From contig RCSZ01000007.1 in NCBI GenBank assembly GCA_014898425.1, forward strand, positions 620,001 through 684,000: a stretch of DNA of 64,000 nucleotides, read 5' to 3'. Below the pieces are notes generated by a model, which worked only from the letters and a program-made list of their open reading frames with translations, was not told where the DNA came from and made no database searches. The stretch comes from Botryotinia globosa (lineage: Eukaryota; Ascomycota; Leotiomycetes; Helotiales; Sclerotiniaceae). How positions within the stretch are numbered: position 1 is the stretch's first letter; every line of letters starts with the position of its first letter. The position numbers and the translations under genes are program-made. Below are positions 37,419-49,600 of this stretch, in pieces.

Positions 37419-38205
37419 TTATTTCAAGAGTTAGAATATATCAATTTATCAAAAAGTTTATTATTTAATAGGAGAAGGAAACTAAAAAATTAAAAAAAAT
37501 TAAAAAGAAAATTGAAAAGCAAAAAAAACATTTAGAGTTGTAAAAGAGAATTAAACAAAGAGAGATTAATTATCAAATTCTATAGGGTTTCAAAGAGTAT
37601 AACAAGAAAGCTTTTAAAATATAAAATTTATTTATTAAAAAGAATAAAAGTATTTCAAAACCTTTTTTTATATTAGATTTAATGTTTTAAGAAATTATAG
37701 AGTTTTCAAATAATAGGGAAGTTGATATTTCAATAAATAAAAAGGAGGAAATGGAAACCAGGATTAGGAAGGGGAAAGTAATTATAATATTTATAATATT
37801 TAAATTTTAATTATTTTATAATTCTATATAAAAATATTATATTATATTATAAACATTTAAAAGTTTCAATCTAATATTTTATAAATTCTAATTATTATTA
37901 AATATTGAAGTTATAGTAGTAGTGAAATTGAGATTGTGCAAGATGTGGGGTTGTACAAGATGTAGGGATATCGGTTACTCACTCACTAATCAGACAGAGT
38001 TATTCAAACAATTTTTTATATATTAATACTCGAACAAAAAGAAAAGCGAAAGTTTCGCTCACAAAACAAAACAAAGAATTATAAAGAAAGATTTGTCTAT
38101 TTTAAACAAAGGTTGTTTCAAAACAAACAAACAACAGCCAAATTACTCACCTACCTAGTAATGAATCCTCAAGCCACTCGACTCCAGATTCAAATCACAA
38201 CCTAC

Positions 38206-38430
38206 CTATCCCCGAGGCGAACACACCGGACACAACGCCTCATCAATCCACGTAACATCCGCATTCCCATCAAACGTGGGACCGGTGAGATAATAACAAC
38301 AGGTGATGCACACATCGCCGACAGGTTTGTAACCGATGAGTCCGCAACAGCAGCATTTTACCTTTTGGAATTTGCAGAATTGGCAGGCGAGGGAGGGAGA
38401 GTGGATTGAGGGGTCCCAGAGGATGGGCAT
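38206..38430 (-). CDS. possible small cysteine-rich protein (74 aa)
   Basis: A short frame beginning with ATG in good context (AAG before it). It encodes a product with ten cysteines in 74 residues, including QFCKFQKVKCCCCG and VCITCCYYL, with a final CPVC; these look like paired CxxC metal-binding knuckles. There is no signal peptide, so a zinc-binding cytosolic or nuclear protein is more likely than a secreted effector. I do not recognise a family. It lies 230 bases from the right edge of the pogo-like transposon. The 3' end could instead splice at a GTAGGT just after the stop. Length, cysteine spacing and normal GC content argue for coding; absence of other support keeps confidence moderate. 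Confidence 0.45.
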   Translation of the reverse strand: MPILWDPSIHSPSLACQFCKFQKVKCCCCGLIGYKPVGDVCITCCYYLTGPTFDGNADVTWIDEALCPVCSPRG

Positions 38431-41400
38431 CTTGGGGGATTTGGGAGGGGTTTTTGGGGGAGAAATTTGTGAGGTGTTGGATGATGATGATTTTGTTGAT
38501 GATGATAATGGTTGAATTGTTTGATGGGTGATATGTTAGATTCAGAGGCATATTGTTATAGATGTATTGTTACTATTGTTCATATCTTGTACTTTGATTT
38601 ACAGAGGAGCTGTTTGGATGTTGTTTTTGTTACAAAGAGATTTCTCACGACTTTACGTGGATATGTCATTTTATCAAATCGTGGAAAGGGCTCAATTATT
38701 TCCCTCCTTTGATACATCTGTAATTATGATACATTTGAGTGAGGAATTGTGAGATTGCTCCATGTTCTTTTCCTAGGGACAAGAAGATTGGAAGTTGGGA
38801 ATAGGAATGTGCGGGATGGCTGTCAACTGTATCGTCGTAGATGGAGTAGTGAAATATCTGACTGTTTCTGTAGCAATGACTTGTCATTATATGATCGACT
38901 CCGTACATAGCTTTCAGCATCAAAAATCACATCAGCTCCCTCTACGACCTTAACCTTGGCATGATCTGAAATCTACCATTTATTCTGAACTGAACACAGC
39001 GCGTCTGAGGAGGGGCAATAGCTTTGCTAATTTGGCACGCCTGATCATCTATAAAGAACGCTGATTGTACGAATTTCTCTAGCTGAAGCATGGCCCTGAG
39101 ATGCGTCCATCTTATCAATCCATTTCTATCTGTCAGCAGTAGCCTTCAACTTCCAAGCTCGCCCTTTCTCTTTTTTTCAATAACTCAACGATTTGCACAT
39201 AGACGAACATTTGGATAATGGTATATATTGGTTCCATGCAAACATAACTCTTGCTTCATTACAGATATGTCGTATCAAAGGTAGTACAACACTTGTTGGG
39301 CAATCGATAAAATTGACCGCTTGGTACATCAAATATACTCGTCTACCGGCTTAGGCTTCGCTGACAAGATCTCAACACGACCACCAGACGAATTTCTTCG
39401 ATGAAAAGACTCAAATCAACGCTGAAGCATTCGCAGATAGGGGCCGGAGGGCTGGATAGCACTTGCATCCTCGAAGAGTTGTTGGCAATGAATCCTCGTT
39501 GATGCAAGCTTTATCAACGGAATATATTCGAAATCTCCTTGATTCCCTCGACAGTATACCAACCATCATCAATCATCCCTTCCTTCGACCTTGTCGCAAG
39601 AATCGTAAACATTCGATTCATTGAGGTTCGTGGTGCTCCACCCCAAAATACGGAGACCTTGTGGTCTCACTGGCGTTACCCCACGACAAGTACCTTCCGG
39701 CCTTGGATTCAAGATCAACAATCAGTTCATCTGATGATTTAGTAGTTCCATGCGAATCTCTCCATCCGAAACATCATTGTCTGCCCCAAATCTTCTCAGT
39801 ATACTATCCATTTGTTGTCTCATTCAGCTACATTTCTTTCAATGATCACGGGGTCATGACCCCTCGAGAAAGATACCGAATAAACGAGAAATCTATCGAC
39901 GCAATTCGCACATCATTACCGCATGCAGTAGCATATACTAGCTAAGTTGTTTTGATTGTTTCAGCAAAACTTGTCTCATAATGTCTCGACAGCTAGGGTG
40001 GATAGGCTATTGATGAGCCTCAAATAGAAAGTGGTGTGTTCTGGCCGGTCATTTCTACGCGATTCTAAGCACTGAGCATGTCTTACTCGGTAGCTTATGA
40101 GATGCGGGATGGCTTTAAGAACGTCCCTCATCAAATCAGATACTGAATTCTTTGCATACCTATCGATTGAGGCTTAGCCTCTTGATTTTGGCAGCTTGAG
40201 CTGAGCAGAAACAAGGTGGGCAGCTACGGTTTAATAAGTTTGTCTCGCTACATTGACTATTGTGTGATGCTTAGGAACCCGATATTTCCTCCTCATCTGA
40301 CGTCCGCATGAATGTACTGACTACAAAAAGCTGAAACCTACTCATCCGAAGATCCTTTCCATTGCTCTGTGCGTCTTCAAACATTCAATATTTGGGCACC
40401 AGAACCATCGGATGAGAAGTACGGCATTCCATCTGGGCAAATGCTATGCTGAAATGCAGTGGTAAAGGAGGAATTACAGCAGGATAGGTAGCTTTATCAT
40501 GCAAAAATCAGACTTGATAAGAACTTTTATTTTCAGGCGCTGCATCTTTGCCACAGTGGGTAAATTTTGGCTTGTAGCTGGCATAAATTGATACCAAGAA
40601 GGATGGAATCAACTGTGGTTCCCTTCTACTGCATATCTCAAGGGCTAGTATTCCCGCTTCAAATGATATGTAATTGCTGATGCTTCCCTTTCGTGGTTCT
40701 CTTGCTCAAAGCAAGGGTATTTTTCTTGCGCTTCTTATTGTGAAGCATTTTTGATATGGCGAGATGTCATGCGAGTTAGGTGAAGAGGTTCAAAAATTCG
40801 AACCTGACTTTATATTCATGACAGACATATATTTATATATGTAATACTCAAGCTTCGAGTTCTATTGGACACTGATTGTACTTTGCAAACTACTTTTCTT
40901 TCATTGGTTCCAGCGTTTCCAAATCAAATTGTAGCTTTTTGAGGTTGATTGTCAGCCTGGAATCTTGTTCAAATTACATTCATCATCTACCTAGGACTAC
41001 CTACTTGTCAAAAGCTTATTCACATAGATTCACTAGCCCAGAAGTACAGATGGGCTCCTTCTTGCAAAGCTCAAAGAGAATTGTATTCAGTCATCCACAT
41101 CCTGAGAATTGAGCAAAATTGGTACCAGAGGAAGGGAAACCAATCCAATTTTTGTCTAAAAGGGTTCATCATTCTCCGCTTTCATCCTAACAAGCAAGGC
41201 AAATACAGATTCGGAATATCCTGGAAGAAACTCGAATAAGATTCGAGGTTTAGGCCTTGAATTCACTGAATATGTGTGACCCCCCGTTTCTTCTGGTTGC
41301 TAAAGAAACTTCTCATTGGTGGACTCTGCCATGTCCGCCTTGTACAGCATCTTGTTTCTTGATAAATTTCAATGTCCTCAAGCTCGAACGACTTTGTTCT

Positions 41401-42087
41401 CTTGCCGGTCTGCTTTTTCTGTTAGCTTTCCTTAATACTGAAGTCAACAAGGAGTTTTTTTGGGAGTCTGTTTTCTGGGAGTTTGTTTTTTGGGAGTCTG
41501 TTTTTTGAGAGTCTGTTTTTTGGGAGTCTGGGGTTTGGGATTTGGATTATAATCCACAAAGGAGCAAATTTCAAAACCTGTAAGCTACGGGTATCTCTTT
41601 ACAAAAGAAATCTCAAAGTCAAGAGATTGTATCCCCAGCCTATTTGAGGCCAGTCCGGTTGAAGATAGAGGAAGTATTGGAAGCACTGGTTGTGGGATGG
41701 CTACTGCAGCTATCCGGGATCATAAAGTCATGACAAATGATCAAGTCAAACCCGTGGGTACACAAAACAAGTTTCAAATAAACTTTACTTGAGGTATGCT
41801 CATAAAACTCGATAATTTCACCGAGTTTATTCGACGAGTTAACATTTCTAGTCACCCCAGTTAACCCAGTCAACCCAGTTGGCCCAGATTCTGGGTGCAA
41901 CAGCAACAATGATCCTACTCCCTCTGGAAAAGAGGAATTTGAAGCAGCTTACTACAGCTCTGGTAAGTTATTAAATCCCAACCCAAATAAACATATTGAA
42001 GACTAGACTAATTCATCTTCATGATTCAAGAGATGTTCAACTTCTTCGAAACACAATTTTATCGAAATGGTCTACGCAGCACCATAG
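38431..42087. other. long gene-free stretch
   Basis: 3.6 kb of normal base composition with no open frame that looks like a protein and no inverted ends found. Two short repeats occur near its right end: a 15/16-base unit GGGAGTCTGTTTTTT, about five copies at 41461-41530, and a 9-base CCCAGTTAA/CCCAGTCAA unit at 41855-41886. A good splice donor (GTAAGT at 41963) and an open frame before it may belong to a lost first exon of the following gene. Confidence 0.45.
41461..41530. repeat. tandem GGGAGTCTGTTTTTT repeat
   Basis: About five imperfect copies of a 15-16 base unit, seen directly. Confidence 0.85.
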
Positions 42088-43129
42088 ATGCTACGGCTTC
42101 AGCTGATTCATTTATTCCCACTTCTGCCCATCGAATTACAACGAAAGATTTGGTTCCACGCTTTGCCTCCACCAGACAGCAATGTTTGGGCTCAGTTTGA
42201 CCTAAGACAATGGGACAATTATTCCAAGGCCGCGATTTCTATCGGCAATGATCGTTGGTCAATTAGGCCCACTACTTTTCAATTCATATATGCTCTAAAA
42301 TATGCATGCCGTACGGTAAGAGACATATTCTTGAAGCACTATAGTCACTTCACATTTCATCACGGTATGAATAAGAAAATCGTAATCCCGAGGGCGAAGA
42401 TGACGATAATTACCAAGAGGTGACAGTTATGGCAAGACCTGGTATATGGTTCGATATGGAGGTGGATACCTTATATCTCGCAAACATGTCTCTGCTTCCA
42501 AGACTGCATACGGGTGATATATACGACGTTTCTTTCGACTTCACAGCGCTGAGATCTTTGACCATAGATATGATCGATGTAATTGATATACATTGGCTGG
42601 GTGGAACCGAACAAGATATGTATATATTCTGGACAGAATTGGAAAGTTACTGCCCTGCACTCGAACGACTCAACATTGGATTCAATAATATCTATGATTT
42701 CCCGCGTCATCACCGAGGATTTGACGGAACTTGCCCCAAACATCGATTTCAATATTTTAACGAGGCGTTTGTTGAACAATTGCGACACGGTCAGTGGGTT
42801 CAGCCAAGGATCTATTCGGATAAGATTGAGGGAGATATCCAGATGAGTCGCGAGTTGTGGGAAACTCGCACTCCGAAGGCAGAGCAGGCGAACATGGATT
42901 ATTGGAAAGAGATTGATCTCAGACCAGTATGGATGGTTTATATTACTTCATTTTATGCCGATCATGCTAGGAGAGAAGTGATTCCGGGACCCCTTATGGC
43001 GGTTCAAACGAGTGGGGACCAACGCTTTTTATAAGATGTAATGAGGATGGATCATTGCTCGATGAATATGACCACTTCAAGGAGCTTTTCGATGAGGAAG
43101 ACGAGAATGTCATGGAACCCCTCGATTAG
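42088..43129 (+). pseudogene. 2EXR-family protein gene, frameshifted
   Basis: A member of the fungal 2EXR-domain family (function unknown). The 2EXR start HLFPLLPIELQRKIWFHAL lies just after ATG 42088. Family landmarks follow: FLKHYSHF, then GIWFDMEVDTLYL, LRSLTIDM and MDYWKEIDL. Two frame changes occur. The first (about 42365-42417) can be explained by a 53-nt GTATGA..CCAAG intron that gives FHHEVTVMARPG. The second cannot: near the run CCCC at 42990-42993 the frame of REVIPGPLM must move by one base to reach PYGGSNEWGPTLFIRCNEDG and the natural end LDEYDHFKELFDEEDENV, stop at 43127-43129. Without this correction translation ends at 43034. An in-frame stop directly before 42088 suggests a missing or damaged 5' exon. 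It is a pseudogene or carries a base-calling error. Confidence 0.7.
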
Positions 43130-43786
43130 GAACCCTTCGAGGAGGAACGTCTCATTTTTATTAGCGACGACTAAGCTCTTTGTATTTTCTTGCCTCTGGA
43201 GGAGTAGTAATTTCACATTGGAGTTGGAATGAGGTCCAAGATATTGTCAACACGCCATCGTTTCCTTCGCGACATTCGATACCCATGATTACAAAGCTTC
43301 AGTAGGCTCACATTTCCATCTGGAGCTTTGAGAGTTTTAAGGTTATTCGAACCTATGCATTTTGGGGCTGCGAAAATTACCTTTCCGCGGCGGATATCAA
43401 AGTTTTCACATGTATTTCTCTGCTCTATATCCTGCTATAGATGATAATGATCAAGATGGGAGATTGGGAATCAGAAATTGAATGAGGGAAAAACTTTTAG
43501 GTAGTATAGTCTGATCAATTCAGCTACAAAATAAGAAATTCATTGAGAATCAAGCATCATATATCATGTGTTTGGATATTGAACGTGCTGACCACTCAGG
43601 TATGCATGTCGGGGTGAGGGTTGACTTTGAATAGTTCAGCTATAGAGTTATGAAGCTAACAGCAGGCTAAAGTATCACTGGGCAATGTAAGGGAGTATGT
43701 GAGCTGGGATTGGGCGGCGAGGTTAGTGTTCCAAGTTTCTAGGACATCATCTCGATCTTTGATATAAAATTCCAAACATTTTGAAA
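43130..43786. other. intergenic between two damaged genes
   Basis: No gene or repeat recognised. The genes on either side converge here (2EXR gene on plus, phosphatase relic on minus). Confidence 0.45.
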
Positions 43787-44669
43787 CTAGATAAAAGACC
43801 TTCGAGTCTTTTCTAACTCATTCCTTTCAAAACCACACTCCTTGGTGAGCCATCCCTCAACACCACTCCATCTTCTACCTTCTACATGTTTATAGCGGTT
43901 CATGTTCTGCTCCACATCACTTCCCCATTTCGTAGCCATCCAATTCAAAAATGCGCTGACATTTCCCCCTTTGCACTAGATAAATCATCTAGCCCCGGCT
44001 GTTCCAAACCCTTTCCTCCCATCCATCTCAACATACCCTGTAACAATCTTTCTCTATGCGGTTCAGTCCCACTACGTGTTAATACATAATCCAGCGCGAT
44101 TTCCTCCTCCGAGGCACCAAAGAAAGCAAGTATCAATGCGGCGAAAACACCTGTACGATCTTTGCCTGCAGTACAATGAAACAATACTTTCCTCCCTCGG
44201 TTTCTCCCACCTTTTCGAAAACTTTCCAAATGCCCATTTTGAACCCTTCCAAAATCCCCTCCCCATACATTTTTACAAATGCTGTTTTCCCACCCTCTCC
44301 TGTGAAGTCGGCTATTGATATGTTTCTTACTGCACTGTTGCAATTCCCTTCATCTCGAATTGTTTCTATGTTATCTAGCTTTCGTATTAATTCTGCTAGG
44401 CGACATAAATGAGTATAGAGTGTTAACATTGTACTGAGACGACAGAAGAGCAAGTGAGGAAGACAGTAAATGAGACAGAGAACCGGAACGAAATATCCGA
44501 TTTGACGGGAGAAGAGGGCCGATATGATACCAACACTCAGCGCATATGGAATCTGTAGGAACGGTGGTTGCGACAATATCGACTCCACAATATCAGCTGG
44601 AATACTTTGAGAAATTGGTGTTTGGAGGAGATTGACTAGAGTGGGTTTCACTCCGCTTGAGCATGCCAT
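43787..44669 (-). pseudogene. tyrosine/dual-specificity phosphatase pseudogene, at least four frameshifts
   Basis: A relic of a Y_phosphatase3-type protein tyrosine phosphatase. The active-site loop is intact: KVLFHCTAGKDRTGVFAAL, with Cys and Arg of the HCX5R signature, at about 44149-44188. The rest is spread over three frames. The start ATG at 44669 gives MACSSGVKPTLVNL and PPFLQIPYALSVG. The frame then shifts (about 44525-44540) to LLPSNRIFRSGSLSHL. It shifts back (about 44396-44406) to AELIRKLDNIETIRDEGN and MYGEGILEGFKMGIWKVFEK, then changes at CCTCCCTCGG (44191-44200) to the active site. It changes once more at CCCCC (43965-43969) to AFLNWMATKWGSDVEQNMNR, ending at TAG 43789-43787. No intron pairs explain these shifts, because the homologous segments abut without gaps. 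Such damage suggests a true pseudogene and not a single sequencing slip. Confidence 0.8.
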
Positions 44670-45224
44670 GTTTCGGATGGGTTGGAATTCTTAGTTACGC
44701 TGATGTCGGGCCGGGTATGGTTATGGTAAGCTTCTAGATCTTGGATGTAACGTGGATGATGAGGTGATGTTGAATATTTATAGATGCCGTGTTTTTGCGG
44801 GGAGCTGTTCAGTCAGTTGGAGATTTATGGTAGCCTAAATGGCTGCTGACTTTATTCTTGGCTGTCAACTCAACAGATAGTGGCTTTGATGACGGAAAAA
44901 CTCATCCTGATTGTTACACTGAAAAGAAGATCGAATGTCATGTATATGTGTGTATTTCAGATGTGTATCTGTATGTGTGTCTTCCTATGTACAAGTTGAG
45001 AAACTCTGTCTAGGAACAAAAAGATGTGGATAAGTATCATGTACTATGTAAATGTCATACCCGCGAATAATCATACAATGTTGTACTTAGTGGGTATCAA
45101 TGCGATGTAAATACAGGAGCCAGTGCTCAAAAGAAACCTTCCACTCCTTGCAATGCAATTAACAAAAGAAATAATCATGAAGTATCAATGACATTATCTA
45201 AGATCTTAACTAAAGATCAAAAGA
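44670..45224. other. intergenic, no gene seen
   Basis: 555 bases between the phosphatase relic and the 3' end of the GPCR gene (both minus strand). No repeats or open frames of interest. Confidence 0.5.
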
Positions 45225-46651
45225 TTAAGCCATGTCGCTGAATCCACTCTTCCCACTTTCACTCCTCCTACCCTTCATATTTTCCCACCCCGAATCACTC
45301 CCATGATCTTCACTATCATCTTTACTTCCCGGTGTCCCCCTTGGGTACCCCCCAATCCCTAGTTCTCCCTCTCGTGCTATACTCACACGAACACTAACAT
45401 TTTTCGCCACAGAAATATCTCCCATCTTGTAAAGATTATCCGTGCTATCACTCGCTCCATGTCCTCTTCGCCCCAGATTACCACTTCCTCTATTCCCCCT
45501 CACAGCAGCCTTTAGTCCCCCGGCTTCGATAGTCGTAGTTGTACCCAACGAATGTCCTTTGCCCATAAATGCGAAAGTTTCCAAACCCGTTTCCTCGCCT
45601 GGTGCGTACTCACTAAACACGATTTCTGCTCTTGTACTGGCGTATAATAGTACATCTAGCCATCCATTGCACGCAATCATACTACCCGCCACACAGTAAT
45701 AAGTCAGACTAACTTCCGACCCGGCTAGTGCGGCGATACGTCCGGCGGCAAGTGGAATCGTACAAATCGTATAGATCAAAGGATAGAGAATCATAAGAGG
45801 TTGAGCGCCGTGAACATCGGATGCTTGATTTCCGGGAGGAGCGGATCGCGACTGATGACTAATGTAGATGAAGATACAGGCGTAGATGAGAATGGTTCCG
45901 AACATGGCAGCGAATATCCAAAAGTAATGAAGCCATAGACGTTCATTCTGATACTGATCTCCAATCCAACACTATGCGTGGTGATTAGATGTCTTCCAGG
46001 TATGTATAAAGCAAAAGAACTTACCCAAGCAGAAGCCCTCACGTAAAGATCATGTGGGTGCATTGCGACACCGATGATGGCCAATCCGTAGGTGAATACC
46101 CAACATCCTCCGATCGCCGTATAGAATGCCCATTGTGGAACACGGTATTTTTTGACGACACTGAGAAATGTATGACATGCGATGGCAGCGATGAATACAC
46201 TGCTAGCCAAATCTCCCGTCGAGACAAACCATCCTTGAACCCAACATGTTGACGTTCCAACTATGATTCCATTGTTCTTGAGCGAGCTGATGTTGAGTAA
46301 AAATGCTAATGCTTGTTGAATATCCGCCAATAGTAAATTGTATATCAGAAATAAGAATTGATTAACAGAAGACGTTTCTTGACCTGCACCTTGACCGATG
46401 GGCGCTTTCTTCTTCCATGAAAAGATCTTGTATGTGAGGTAGAGGAATAAACTAATCGAACAGAAGAATGATAGCAGACCAAAGGTCGCGACAGCAACTA
46501 AACCATGCGAGAGGGATTCCGGTAGAGGCGTCAATGAAGAAGATTCTGCGTCCAACATCTCCTTCGTCGGTACCGAATCGAATATTGGGGTTAAAAATGG
46601 CGACTTGTGGCTTACATCCAGAAGAAAGACGAAATCAGGAGTCAGAGACAA
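45225..46651 (-). CDS. seven-transmembrane GPCR, Git3/cAMP-receptor-like (457 aa, 2 exons)
   Basis: A plasma-membrane G protein-coupled receptor of fungal type. Exons 46651-46025 and 45971-45225 give 458 codons; the 53-nt intron (GTAAGT..CATAG) joins ...VRASAW to CWIGDQYQNERLW. Seven hydrophobic segments lie at about residues 51-76, 98-120, 137-163, 173-197, 220-245, 268-290 and 300-320, preceded by a polar N-terminus and followed by a Gly/Ser-rich cytosolic tail of about 135 residues. The second segment contains FLIYNLLLADIQQALAFLL, and the extracellular cysteines before TM3 (CWVQGW) and TM5 (CWIG) could form the usual disulfide. Sequence style fits the Git3/cAMP-receptor-like (carbon-sensing) class more than pheromone receptors; the ligand is unknown. 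Met32 is an alternative start. Confidence 0.87.
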
Positions 46652-49600
46652 GCCCTACAGACAGGTCACAGACGTTGCTACATATAAGTTCATTGAAGCT
46701 AATTGAACCGTGTGTTGAAGAGTGGAGAGATATCTCGACAGAATAACGATGTTGCAGTTCTCGGACTCGTGCCTAAGCTTTAGATGATGCAAATTGATGA
46801 GTTCGAGAGGATTGCTTGATGCATGTCAATCGACACGGGTAAGAGAGATAAAGGTCATACGAAAATACACATGGCAAACAGGGGAAACCTTTACGCCTAG
46901 ATAAATCGTACATGGTTCCATGAAGCTTCTAGCCTAGGAGATATGAGGAGACGGGAAGCAGACAGGGAGAATGTGGATTAGATTTGCGTGATAGGCTCAA
47001 ACGGGTCTTCAAATCCGTGTTGGGATTTAAATCAAACACTTGCTCATTTAGCGCTGCGTTGTACTCCGGGGTCCCTGTAGATCTTAACCTCTTTCTGGAA
47101 GAGAGTAGCGACTAAGCACAAATAGTAGAGGCTGAAAAGGATTAAGATGATTCGGCATTCATTCTGACATTGACAATGGTACAAAACGTTCGGTACGACT
47201 TTTATGGGGTAACTATTTTGAGGTGGCTATCTTGATATCAATACAATAGATGTATATCTTGTCCTCGCGTACTTGAACACAATGACAATCTTCCGAGAAA
47301 CACAAATGTGGAAGATTCTACAACGATATGGCGAATAAATTCCCCTTCTTTCAACGTTATGAAAATATAGGCTTTTCTGAGAGGATAATGTAACCCCCCT
47401 GGTCATTAAGCTGAAAGCCTAATATCACTTTAGGGTAAGAGACAACGCCACCAAAAGCACCAAGAAAAGCCAAGTGTGGATGATAAGTTAGATGCACTCA
47501 TCTTGTACGACATGAAAGCTTACTATTCAAAATGTAGCCGACCTATCGTGTTCATCAAGTAGGAAAGGATCAGTCTAGAGCTTTTGAAAAGAGAAAATGA
47601 ATATAATGGTCCACTGGTGGTCGGTAAGATGACTCTGTATCTACAGCATGCTGGGCAACCGGTACGCTATTGTTTTCCACGTGGAGAGACTAGAATCTTT
47701 GAGGAATAAGCTTCTATCATTGTTCCATCGTTCAATAATCTTATTGCTTTATACCGGTGGAAATCCTGACGGATTACGATATTAAATCCTCTTTCCCAGC
47801 ACTCTGGTTTGTGTAACACCATGTTCCCGTCTTAATTACTGTCGGTTCAGGTGACAACAGTAAATAAGTGCCCGACGGCACAGCATCAAGTCTGGGGTCA
47901 CGGGGATAAAAACTCAAAATGTAGCAGTGCTCCGACATGTTTGACATATGGAATTTTATTTTACGTTTCGGCTGGTGACTAGTGTTGGTCATTGTCAAGA
48001 CTCAAGATACCTACATGAAGGAAGGATGCCCATGAATCATTAGCACAAAAGTGTAAAAAATCAGGGGAAAGTGGACATGATCTGTTTGTCAGATTTTATA
48101 ATAGTGACGGAAAATTTTATGAAGGTTGAAGATCAATAGGTTAATGAATACTATGCCGGTCCTTGCCTACTATGGAGCTACTCCGTATGTAAAATGCATC
48201 CACCTTCCGTATCCCCCTATTGATAAAAATTATGAATGATTGTAACCTGTTGGCTATCGTGGCCAATTGGGAGAAAAAAACTGCCGTTCCAATCTCTCCG
48301 AATCCTCTTCATAGAGTAAACAAATTCCCTCACTATAATCGCAACTTGTTGTAACTTGTCTGAAGAAATTTCTCTGGTGGGTTCATGATGAATCTGTTCA
48401 ACTTTTGCCATGTTCCATGTCTCATCACTCAAAACCTCAAGGGACCAGATCCTGTCCTGTTTATGATCAAAGGGAAGGGTCTCTGCTTCACTCTGATGAT
48501 TCTCTTGAGACTTCCTCGGTGGTTCGGAGTGTGCGAAAGTGGATAGTTTGTGAGTGAGGGATTTAAGCGACTTCGAGCCCTGTTAACTCAGTGGTTCCAG
48601 CGCTTCTTATGGGTGGGGATACCGGAGATGGATTAATTTTATTTGTACTTCCCGTCGCTTCTTGTTTACGGCTTTTCGGGATGGAGGAGTAAAAGGATAC
48701 TTATGGAGAGAGATGCGAGATATTTGACAGTTAGCGTCGTAATATCGACCAATCACATCAATTTTTTACTGCCGAGAAGTTTCGTGAATGGCTACCGAAA
48801 AAATGGGTTAGGGGAATGGGTTGTACCCGACAATATGCCGGAATATTGGGAGATCTATAAGCATGGGAGATTTCCAAGATCAACAGAAATCTACGTAGAA
48901 ACGACGATGGATGATGACATATAATGATACTTCCAAGAGGTGTTTATTGAAATGGGAAAATCATCATCGCTTGGGATTGATAATCAGCGATTGAAGATAG
49001 TGCAAATACTTCAGATGAAATATTTGAAATCATGACAACTAATCGATGCAAAATTAGACAATACTGACTCAATTGAGCCACCGGCGTTTACCAGGTTACA
49101 ATCGAGCATGAAGATCACGATAGGCAAGCAGGCCGATTGTTGGTAATATCTTATTTTTTAAGTTTCTAATCTTTTATTTCTTCGCCACTCTTTGATGTGC
49201 CGGCCGACTAATACCAGAAAATTATACTTCTATATCCATAGTATATCGGCACTCAAATCATCCGGACATTGAGAAGTGCTATTTGTCTAGGTATTAATGG
49301 CTTTTATATACCTTTCATCTTGTTCATCGCCTGGCGGTCTCCCTTCCTTGTTAGACTTAGGGATCGCTCGACTTCCTTTCGAACAATTCTTTAACCCCTT
49401 GCCTTGATATTGATGGTATAGTGTGCCGTCTACGTTGCATGCGAGATTTCTTATCGAGTTCTTTGCAACTCCACCTTATCCTTAATCCAGAGGGTATGGG
49501 ATCATCATGGTTGGTTTCGAAACCATCAATTCATCAGAGTAGTTCTTTTGCTTGACCTAAAATTCCTCGCTCCGATTTAGGATTTCAATAGTGATGAAAG

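Larger units (their letters stand above)
27957..37975 (+). mobile_element. pogo/Fot1-like DNA transposon, interrupted by a gypsy element
   Basis: Both ends share an inverted repeat of about 40 bases: left ACCGATATCCCTACATCTTG, right the reverse complement of the same 20 bases. TA lies on each side (27955-27956, 37976-37977). The repeat contains an internal tandem motif (CATCTTGCACAACCCCA, three times at left and two at right). Removing the nested retrotransposon (29611-37418) and one copy of its target duplication leaves about 2.2 kb, a usual size for pogo/Fot1 elements. The interior encodes a decayed pogo-type transposase. All of it is extremely AT-rich, consistent with RIP. Confidence 0.82.

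Noticed and set aside
48643..48924. 93-codon frame ending YVETTMDDDI, possible 2EXR C-terminus
   Set aside because: Only a vague resemblance to the C-terminal region; none of the family landmarks is present.
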